From the NCBI RefSeq assembly GCF_022524485.1, contig NZ_JAKXMK010000001.1:172329-236328 (forward strand): DNA of 64,000 bases, written 5' to 3'. The stretch's first letter is position 1, and each line of letters opens with the position of its first letter. The notes beneath the pieces were generated by a model. It made no database searches. It was not told the DNA's origin and saw nothing but the letters and a program-made list of their open reading frames with translations. Positions 27,426-34,097 of this stretch are shown piece after piece. Source of the DNA: Pseudonocardia alaniniphila. GTDB lineage: Bacteria > Actinomycetota > Actinomycetes > Mycobacteriales > Pseudonocardiaceae. The translations under genes were made by a program, and so were the position numbers.

Positions 27426-27902
27426 GGACCTTTCTTTGTGAAATGTGCCCGAATGTACGATCTGAGGCCTTACGCGTTTAATGCGAGAACGCCACGTCGC
27501 GGAGCTGGAATTCCTGTCGACCGAGGTTGCCAAGCTGGGCCACCAAAATGTAGCTTCCCACTAGAGCGAGCGTTCTAGCGGATGGACGAAGGAGGCTTCG
27601 GCGGCGGGTGAGAAGGTGATCAGCGGCTCCGTCGGGGCAGCCCTCCGGTCGAGAACCTCCACCCGGAACACTCGTCGAGGTCGGCCGCCCGGGTTGGGAA
27701 CAGCCGCTTCCCTGCACGATTCACCTGTCGGACGGTGAAAGGGGATCTTCCTTTGATACGCGGCCGCCCGGCGGGTTCCGCAATCTGCGCCCTACCGGCT
27801 GGAAAGCCTCTTCCATATGAAGGCCGCACGCCGACCGTGCGGTTGCAGAACCAGGGGCCGCATCCGCGACCGCCCCGAGCCTCCTACCTCTCGGAGAAGC
27901 CG
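27426..27902. other. Divergent control region between tetR unit and APC permease operon
   Basis: This 477-base region contains the TetR-like dyad at 27561-27578 and must hold promoters in both directions. The permease reading frame is open upstream to 27735, but that part has no family similarity and no membrane segment, so I treat it as leader. No riboswitch family is recognisable. Confidence 0.5.
27561..27578. promoter_or_regulatory. TetR-type operator dyad CTAGAGCGAGCGTTCTAG
   Basis: The 18-bp sequence is a dyad with matching outer arms CTAGA and TCTAG and inner CG pairs (pattern AGA-CG-CG-TCT), typical in size and form of TetR-family operators. It sits between the leftward hypothetical/tetR unit and the rightward permease operon. 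A TACATT -10-like element lies just left of it on the minus strand. Confidence 0.6.
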
Positions 27903-29417
27903 TTGTCCGTCATCTGGTCCCACGGATCTGGTCAGGTCTCGACCGCACTGGCCAAGGACCGCCTCGGGGTCGTCGCCGTCGTGTTCTTCGTGATGTCGGC
28001 GTCCGCGCCACTCACCGTCATCGCCGGTGTCGTGCCGACCGGTCTCGCGGTCACCGGGCTGCTCAGTATCTCGGTCGCATTCCTCGCTGTCGCCGTCGTC
28101 CTCGCGGTCTTTTCCGTGGGCTACGTGGCCATGGCTCGGCACATCGCCAACACCGGCGCGTTCTACGCGTTCGTCTCCGGCGGCATCGGGCGCCCGGTTG
28201 GTGTCGGGGCGTCCTGGGTTGCCCTGGTGGCCTACAGCATGTTCGAGTGCGCCGGCTACGGCGGGTTCGGTGCTATCGCCGCCCCGCTGTTCACGGAGTG
28301 GCTCGGTCTGCACGTCCAGTGGTGGGTTCTGGCTCTGATCGGCTGGGCGGTCGTCGCCGTGCTCGGCGTGCGTGACATCGCGGTCAGCGGAAGGGTTCTG
28401 GCCACCCTGCTCGCAGCCGAGACCCTCCTGGTCGTCGTGTTCGGCGTCGCCGACATCTTCGTCGCGGGATTCCATGCGTCGTCCGCCCCGCTCAACGTGC
28501 GAGGCCTGGTCGGGCCTGGCGCCGGTGCGCTGCTGGTCATGGCCGTCGCGGGTTTCGTCGGTTTCGAACAGTCGGTGGTGTACACCGAGGAGTCGCGCGA
28601 CCCACGCCGCACGGTTCCCCGTGCCACGTACCTCGCCATCGCGCTGATCGCCGTGCTGTACGCGTTCGCGTCCTGGGCGATGATCTCCGCGGCCGGCAGC
28701 ACCGTGCTGGCCCGGGCCGCGGCGGAGGGTCCGGATCTGTTCTTCGACGTCGCCTCGGCGCGGGTCGGCAGCGTCGCTCTACTGCTGGGCCACGTCCTGT
28801 TCCTGACCTCGCTGCTGGCCGCGATGATCTCGTTCCACAACATCAGTGCCCGGTACACGTTCTCCCTCGGCCGTGAAGGTGTGCTGCCGCGCCGGTTCGG
28901 CCGAACGGTGCCCGGCACCGGCGCACCGAGGAACGGCTCACTCGCCCAGTCCACGCTCGGCCTGATCGTCATCGTCCTGTACGCGGTGGCCGGGTGGGAT
29001 CCCCTGATCCAGCTCTTCTACTGGGGCGGAACCGGCGGCAGCATGGGCGTGCTGCTGCTCATCGCGCTCACCTCGATCGCGATCATCGGGTATTTCGCCC
29101 GTAACCCCACAGGTGAGGACGCCTGGCACCGCCTCGGTGCCCCGATCATCGCCACGGTGCTGTTGGTGATCACCAGCTACCTGGCATTGACGAACATCGC
29201 AACACTGTTCGGTGTCGCACCCGGCTCGAAACCGACCTGGGTCGTCCCGCTGGCGTTCGGCGTGGTCGCTCTGGCCGGGGCGGTGTGGGCGCTGGTACTG
29301 CGCAGACTCCGCCCGCAGCTCTACGCCGATATCGGGCTCGGAGCGAATGGCGCATCCAATCCTGGCGCTGCCCGTTCCGCCGGCTCCGGCATCATCGTGA
29401 CCAAACTCCCGTGGTAA
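27903..29417 (+). CDS. APC-superfamily amino acid/amine permease
   Basis: This is a membrane permease of about 504 residues with 12 predicted helices. The first helix carries the APC unwound motif region (VMSASAPLTVIAGVVPTG), and FVGFEQSVVYTEESRDPRRTVPRA matches the conserved loop. TTG 27903, preceded by GGAG, gives a start close to the first helix. It is followed by GNAT and SnoaL-like genes in an apparent operon. The substrate is probably an amino acid or amine taken up by proton coupling. Confidence 0.9.
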   Translation: MSVIWSHGSGQVSTALAKDRLGVVAVVFFVMSASAPLTVIAGVVPTGLAVTGLLSISVAFLAVAVVLAVFSVGYVAMARHIANTGAFYAFVSGGIGRPVGVGASWVALVAYSMFECAGYGGFGAIAAPLFTEWLGLHVQWWVLALIGWAVVAVLGVRDIAVSGRVLATLLAAETLLVVVFGVADIFVAGFHASSAPLNVRGLVGPGAGALLVMAVAGFVGFEQSVVYTEESRDPRRTVPRATYLAIALIAVLYAFASWAMISAAGSTVLARAAAEGPDLFFDVASARVGSVALLLGHVLFLTSLLAAMISFHNISARYTFSLGREGVLPRRFGRTVPGTGAPRNGSLAQSTLGLIVIVLYAVAGWDPLIQLFYWGGTGGSMGVLLLIALTSIAIIGYFARNPTGEDAWHRLGAPIIATVLLVITSYLALTNIATLFGVAPGSKPTWVVPLAFGVVALAGAVWALVLRRLRPQLYADIGLGANGASNPGAARSAGSGIIVTKLPW

Positions 29418-29467
29418 CCGATCTCCCGGGGGTCGTGAGCCCGGGTGCCCGACAACGAGGAGCAGAC

Positions 29468-30100
29468 ATGAACGTGCGCCCGGCCCGCGAGGACGAATCG
29501 ACGGACGTCGGCCGCCTCATCTCGTACTCGTTCGACCAGCTCGCCGCCAACGCCTTTCTGGCGCCCGATCCGGCACGACGGCGAGATGTCAACGCCGAAT
29601 ACTTCACCCTCATCACCGAGCACGCCCTCGACCATGGGAGCGTCGACGTGATCGACGATGCGTACGGGCCGGAACTGGCTGCGGCCGCCGTCTGGTTCGA
29701 CCGCACCCACGACATACCAGCGATCCCGGACTACGACGCCCGGCTGGCCGCGCTGGCCGGCCCGTTCCTCGATCGTTTCCGAACGCTCGACACACTGTTC
29801 GACATTCACCACCCGAGCGAGCCGCACTGGCATCTCGCATTCCTGGCCGTGCATCCGCAGCGCCAGGGCCGTGGCCTGGGCGGCGAGCTGATGAACCGCA
29901 CGCACGCGAAACTCGACTCGGGCGGCATCCCCGAGTACCTCGAGGCGACCAACGAAGCGAACATCCGGCTGTACAAGCGGCACGGCTACACGGAGATGAA
30001 GCCGTTCGATTTTCCACTACCGGACGACACCCGCTTCTTTCGCATGTGGCGTCCAGCGGGACGCGCCACCGCGAACAGCCACGGACCAATACATCTTTAA
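29468..30100 (+). CDS. GNAT-family N-acetyltransferase
   Basis: This 210-residue protein has the acetyl-CoA loop RQGRGLGGELM preceded by LAFLAVHP and followed by YLEATNEANIRLYKRHGYTE, the standard GNAT motif A/B. ATG 29468 has GAGGAG five bases upstream. It lies 50 bases after the permease, so it may acetylate the imported amine or amino acid (inference). Confidence 0.9.
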   Translation: MNVRPAREDESTDVGRLISYSFDQLAANAFLAPDPARRRDVNAEYFTLITEHALDHGSVDVIDDAYGPELAAAAVWFDRTHDIPAIPDYDARLAALAGPFLDRFRTLDTLFDIHHPSEPHWHLAFLAVHPQRQGRGLGGELMNRTHAKLDSGGIPEYLEATNEANIRLYKRHGYTEMKPFDFPLPDDTRFFRMWRPAGRATANSHGPIHL

Positions 30101-30126
30101 CCTGCGACCAGTGAAAGGGATGGACC

Positions 30127-30543
30127 GTGACATCAATACGAGTCACTGCCGAACGATTCTTCGATGCTTGTGACACCGGGAAGGGCTGGAAGGTGTGCGA
30201 GCAGTACTGTCGCCCGGGCGCAACCTTCTCCGCCCAGGCCGACTACCTGAGCAGTATGGAAACGCTGGAGGCTTACGTCGAGTTCATGAAGGGCCTGTTC
30301 GCAGTATTGCCCGATGGCAACCCTGAGGTGCGGTCGCTCGCCGTCGACGAGACGCGCAGCAACGTGTCGGTGTTCGGCATCTTCCACGGAACACACACCG
30401 GCGAGGGCGGCCCGGTACCGCCGACCGGAAAGACCACAAACGCCGAATACGTCTATGTCATGGACTTCGACGGCGACAAGATCCGGCACATGACCAAGAT
30501 CTGGAACGATGGGATCACCATGCGGCAGCTCGGGTGGACCTAG
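30127..30543 (+). CDS. SnoaL-like / NTF2-fold protein
   Basis: This 138-residue protein has the cone-shaped NTF2-like fold pattern: an N-terminal helix (AERFFDACDTGKGWKVCEQY), the ATFSAQ strand and a C-terminal GDKIRHMTKIWNDG. Members are small cyclases, isomerases, hydrolases or binding proteins. It starts at GTG 30127 after AAAGGGATGG and is the last gene of the permease-GNAT group. The specific reaction is unknown. Confidence 0.85.
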   Translation: MTSIRVTAERFFDACDTGKGWKVCEQYCRPGATFSAQADYLSSMETLEAYVEFMKGLFAVLPDGNPEVRSLAVDETRSNVSVFGIFHGTHTGEGGPVPPTGKTTNAEYVYVMDFDGDKIRHMTKIWNDGITMRQLGWT

Positions 30544-30639
30544 CATGAGGTGGCCAGAGTCTCGAACTGCCGGCTGACGAGCATGAGACGCACCGGTCGC
30601 AGCTAGCTCGGGAATCAAGGAGTCCTCAACGGCTCGACG

Positions 30640-30953
30640 TCGGCGACGCGTTCCTCACCAGGCTGGGCGCGACGATCACCGAGCGGACCTTCTGCAACTC
30701 GCGACGGTAGGTGCGGTCGAGGGGGCCGCACCTACCGTCGTCATCGGCCTGCGCGGCCTCACCGTGGCACTCCAGGGTGACGGGAGTGCCGTTGGAGCGT
30801 TGTTCGTCGTCACCCGGCACGACCTGCCGTCCGGAGAAGCGCGCGCCGTCGATGCGTTTCGCGTCGTGCTCGCCCATGTTGGTGGAGAACAAAAGACGCA
30901 TCGTCGACCTCGAACACCGGCTCGACCGGATCGCCGCGATCACCGAACTGTGA
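30640..30953 (+). pseudogene. Frameshifted remnant of a MerR/GAF regulator gene
   Basis: The segment encodes GLRGLTVALQGDGSAVGALF in one frame, nearly identical to the GAF domain of the regulator at 25693-26379. It then continues as RRIVDLEHRLDRIAAI in a second frame with a stop at the matching C-terminus. The DNA-binding part is missing and the frame is broken near 30885, so this is a decayed partial duplicate about 4.5 kb from its relative. Confidence 0.85.
30702..30740. repeat. Perfect 15-bp inverted repeat at the head of the regulator remnant
   Basis: CGACGGTAGGTGCGG (30702-30716) and CCGCACCTACCGTCG (30726-30740) are exact reverse complements around nine bases. It marks the point where similarity to the intact GAF regulator begins, downstream of the SnoaL-like gene. 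It could be a terminator without a U-tract or the scar of a rearrangement. Confidence 0.75.
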
Positions 30954-32918
30954 TCAGCGCGCCAGGTAGGGTCGATCACACGTCTGTGGGCGGTCTCGCT
31001 GGTGGCCTGCGTCGGGTAACCCGCGCTCGGGGGCCGGGGCGGGCACCGGATGGTGGAGGCGGTAGAGCCGCGCGTAACGCGCGCCCAGCGCGAGCAGTTG
31101 AGCGTGGGTGCCGACCTCGGCGACCCGGCCGTCGGCGAGCACGACGATCCGGTCCGCCCGCGCCGCCGTCAGCAGATCATGCGAGATGATGAGCGTGCTC
31201 CGGTCGGCGATGAGCCGCCGCACCGGCCCCAGGAACCGCTCTGCCGACTCGGCGTCGAGGCCGGCGGTGGGCTCGTCGAGCAGGAGCAGCGGGGCGTCGC
31301 GCAGCATCGCACGGGCGATGGCCACCCGCTGGCGCTGCCCGCCGGACAGCAGCCGCCCACGCTGGCCGACGCGGGTGTCGTACCCGTCGGGCAGGGCCTC
31401 GATGAACTCCGCCGCGTCGGCCGCGACCGCCGCGCGCCGGATGTCGCTGTCGGCCGCATCCGGCCGCCCCCACGCGATGTTGTCCCGCACCGTGCCGTCG
31501 AGCACCAGGGTCTCCTGCAGGACGACAGCGATGTTGCGGCGCAGATCGGCGAGGCTGTACTCGCGCAGGTCGTGCCCATCGAGCAGTACGGCACCTCTGG
31601 TGGGGTCGTAGAAGCGCAGGACGAGCTTGCCGAGCGTCGACTTGCCTGCCCCACTGTCGCCCACCAGCGCAACGACCTCTCCGGGCGCCAACTCCAGGGT
31701 GACGTCGACCAGCGCAGGCTCCTCCGCGCCGGGATAGCGGAACGCCACGCCGTCGAGCCGCAGATCGCCCCGGCTACGCCGCAGGGGCATCGGCGCGTCG
31801 GGTTCGGGAACGGTGGGCCGCTCGTCGAGCAGTTCGAGGATCCGCTCGGCGCCGGCGGTGGCGGCGAACAGGGAGTTCGTCAGCCTGCCCAAGCCGCGGA
31901 TCGGGTTGTTCAGCTGGGACAGGTAGGCCATGAAGACCAGCAGCCCGCCGAGGGTGATGCGGCCCTGGGCGAGCTCCCACACCCCGAGGGCGACGACCAC
32001 CAGGATGCCGAGGACCGAGACGAGATCGACGAGCGGGGCGAAGATCCCTTGGAGCCGCGCGGTGGTCATCTGCGCGGCGAAGCTGCCCCGGTTCTGCCGG
32101 TGGAAGCGCTCGATCTGGGCGTCCTGCTGGTTGTAGGCCTGCACGAGCGCGGTGTTGCCGAGGCTCTCCTCGGCCACGGTACTGATCGCCCCATCCCGCC
32201 GCCGGGTCTCGCGCGCGGCGTGCTTGAGCCTTCGGGAGAAGTACCGGGCAATGCCGAGGAACAGAGGCGCGCCCACCAGCGATGCTGCTGCGAGGCGCCA
32301 GTCCAGGACGAACAATGCCGTGCCGAACAGGAGGATCCGGAACACGTAGGAGACGAGCGCTGTGGGGCCGGCGAGGATCAGGCGTTCCACCGCCGACACG
32401 TCCCCTGTGAGCCGGGACAGAATGTCGCCGAGCGGGCGCCGCTCGAAGTAGCTCAGCGAGAGGTTCTGCAGGTGTGCGAAAGTGCGGGTTCGCAGGTCGA
32501 CCAAGAAGCGCTCGCCGATCCAGGTGGACAGATACCGGTCGGCGAAGCCGAGCGCGCCGCTGACGAGGCAGAAACCCACGAACGCGGCCGCGACCATCGG
32601 GAACAGGCGGTAGTCGTGTGGCGTCAGCACATCGTCCACGACGATTTTGAACAGCCAGATCTCCGCGGTCGTCACCGCCGGGGAGATTGCGACCACCACC
32701 AGCGTGAGTGCGAGCCACCACCGGTATCGGCGGGCCATCGGCCAGAACCGGCGCACGATCTGCCGCAGCCGCACGACCGGCGCCTCGGCTACGCCTTCCG
32801 CGCCGGCATCGCCCCGTGACGGCACCGTGGGAGATGCGGCATGCGGCGACTCGCACCGGGCGACGCGACACGCCCGGCTCGGAGGCCGGGCCGGGCGCCC
32901 GATCGCCGGATCGGTCAT
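30954..32918 (-). CDS. ABC half-transporter (exporter type, membrane + ATPase fused)
   Basis: This 654-residue protein has a six-helix exporter membrane domain (roughly residues 60-345) followed by an ATPase domain with Walker A GDSGAGKST (about 420), signature LLSGGQRQR (about 525) and Walker B LLLLDEPTAGLD. It is the MsbA/LmrA type, expected to act as a dimer. There is no C39 peptidase domain. The first 50 residues are an unusual basic, Pro-rich extension and the last 30 are also extra. It starts six bases after a small Asp-rich peptide gene, suggesting shared transcription. Confidence 0.92.
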   Translation of the reverse strand: MTDPAIGRPARPPSRACRVARCESPHAASPTVPSRGDAGAEGVAEAPVVRLRQIVRRFWPMARRYRWWLALTLVVVAISPAVTTAEIWLFKIVVDDVLTPHDYRLFPMVAAAFVGFCLVSGALGFADRYLSTWIGERFLVDLRTRTFAHLQNLSLSYFERRPLGDILSRLTGDVSAVERLILAGPTALVSYVFRILLFGTALFVLDWRLAAASLVGAPLFLGIARYFSRRLKHAARETRRRDGAISTVAEESLGNTALVQAYNQQDAQIERFHRQNRGSFAAQMTTARLQGIFAPLVDLVSVLGILVVVALGVWELAQGRITLGGLLVFMAYLSQLNNPIRGLGRLTNSLFAATAGAERILELLDERPTVPEPDAPMPLRRSRGDLRLDGVAFRYPGAEEPALVDVTLELAPGEVVALVGDSGAGKSTLGKLVLRFYDPTRGAVLLDGHDLREYSLADLRRNIAVVLQETLVLDGTVRDNIAWGRPDAADSDIRRAAVAADAAEFIEALPDGYDTRVGQRGRLLSGGQRQRVAIARAMLRDAPLLLLDEPTAGLDAESAERFLGPVRRLIADRSTLIISHDLLTAARADRIVVLADGRVAEVGTHAQLLALGARYARLYRLHHPVPAPAPERGLPDAGHQRDRPQTCDRPYLAR

Positions 32919-32924
32919 CGCTGG

Positions 32925-33065
32925 CTAGTATCCGCTGTCGCGGTATCCGTCCCGGTCACGGTCCCAGTCGTCGTAGCCGTCGTTGTCGCGGTCGCAATAG
33001 CTGTCGCTGCGGGAACACTGGTTGCTCAGTCCCAGCCAGCCCAACAGGTAGTCGAACAGATTCAT
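32925..33065 (-). CDS. Small 46-residue Asp-rich peptide with two EF-hand-like loops
   Basis: The gene starts at ATG 33065 with GGAG/AGGAG just upstream and ends six bases before the ABC exporter gene. The peptide has a hydrophobic head (MNLFDYLLGWLGL), two Cys residues, then DRDNDGYDDWD and DRDRDGYRD, which match the DxDxDG calcium loop found in thrombospondin type-3 and Excalibur repeats. It is too short for a normal enzyme; a secreted or exporter-associated peptide is possible. I do not recognise a named family. Confidence 0.65.
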   Translation of the reverse strand: MNLFDYLLGWLGLSNQCSRSDSYCDRDNDGYDDWDRDRDGYRDSGY

Positions 33066-33533
33066 CTCCTGCCCTCCTTCTGCTCCTTTGCCCGAGACGA
33101 CCCCAGCGTCATCACGGCGCCCCGAGCGTCCTCTGTGGGGCTGTGCTGTGTTAGCCCTCGATCGGGAATTCACTCGTTCCCGCAACGATGGGTCACCACG
33201 GGCGCCCGGATCGCGCAACTCCCCGCTGATCGGGCCCCGCCTGCTTCGGCGAACAGACCAGGCAAGTGCGGGGGAATGGAGGGGAAGAGGCGTCCGCCCG
33301 AGGCTTCCACCGGCGTGCTGTTCTTCCATCAGGGTGCGTGGGAACCGGCAATAGCGGTCGACCTCCTCGGTCGTCTGCGAACTCTTTTGTGCCCGCTCTG
33401 GCCGCCGCCGAGCCACCACTTGGTGGAGGGAGTATCGCCGCCCCCGAAAATGGCCGCCCGAATGCGCACAGACGCTCACAGCTCATGACCGGCAACGTGT
33501 GGGAATGGTGCCCCTCCACTGACCACGTCAGGA
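33066..33533. other. Intergenic region upstream of the peptide-ABC operon
   Basis: This 468-base region lies between the DUF2165 gene and the leftward peptide gene. It should hold the promoter of the peptide/exporter unit. Several short open frames cross it on both strands, but none shows a ribosome site, family resemblance or consistent start. Confidence 0.5.
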
Positions 33534-34097
33534 TCAGGCCGGGCCGCGGCCCCCGGCCTCCCAGTGCCGGGACGGCAGCTGCACCAGCACCAGGGCGAAC
33601 GCGGCGAGGATCGTGTTCTGCAGAGCGGGCTGCAACCCGTTCCATTCCGTGGACTCCCACATCGCGAACCACTCTCCGCCGATGGCGATGAACCCACCCG
33701 CGAACAGCACCACGATCATGAGCAGGCCGAGGGTCGCGACCTGCCGCGCGCGTTCGAAACTGCTGCTGCGGCGGAACGCGACCCCCCACAACACCACGGC
33801 GTACACCAGCACGGCCGTCGTCAGCGCCTCCCAGATGATAACGCAGACGTACACCGCGTCCTGTAGCGCCGGGTTCGTGATCGCCCGCCACATGACGTGG
33901 GGATCGTGGAACGTCGTGTCCATTGCGAGAACGTGCTGGACGAACTCACGGTTCGTGCCGAAGTCGGTGATATTGCCGAACACGACCAGCAGCATGTACA
34001 GCGCGAGCACCGACGTCATCACGGTGGCCGCCGCTGGCAGGGTGCCGAACCCTGACAGCGGCGGCCGCCGCGCCCCACGCGGCGGAACGTCGTTCAT
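33534..34097 (-). CDS. DUF2165-family small integral membrane protein
   Basis: This 187-residue protein has four hydrophobic segments and the DUF2165 pattern NITDFGTNREFVQHVLAMDT and WRAITNPALQDAVYVCVIIWE. The function of the family is not known. Its ATG (34097) overlaps the stop of the Pls-type gene (TGATG), so the two are translated together and a shared membrane function is likely. Confidence 0.85.
   Translation of the reverse strand: MNDVPPRGARRPPLSGFGTLPAAATVMTSVLALYMLLVVFGNITDFGTNREFVQHVLAMDTTFHDPHVMWRAITNPALQDAVYVCVIIWEALTTAVLVYAVVLWGVAFRRSSSFERARQVATLGLLMIVVLFAGGFIAIGGEWFAMWESTEWNGLQPALQNTILAAFALVLVQLPSRHWEAGGRGPA

Noticed and set aside
27735..27902. Riboswitch or extended N-terminus before the APC permease
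   Set aside because: No known riboswitch consensus is met, and the extra residues are hydrophilic, Pro/Arg-rich and unlike permease N-termini.
33066..33533. Genes in the gap before the DUF2165 gene
   Set aside because: Open frames overlap each other on both strands without convincing starts or motifs.
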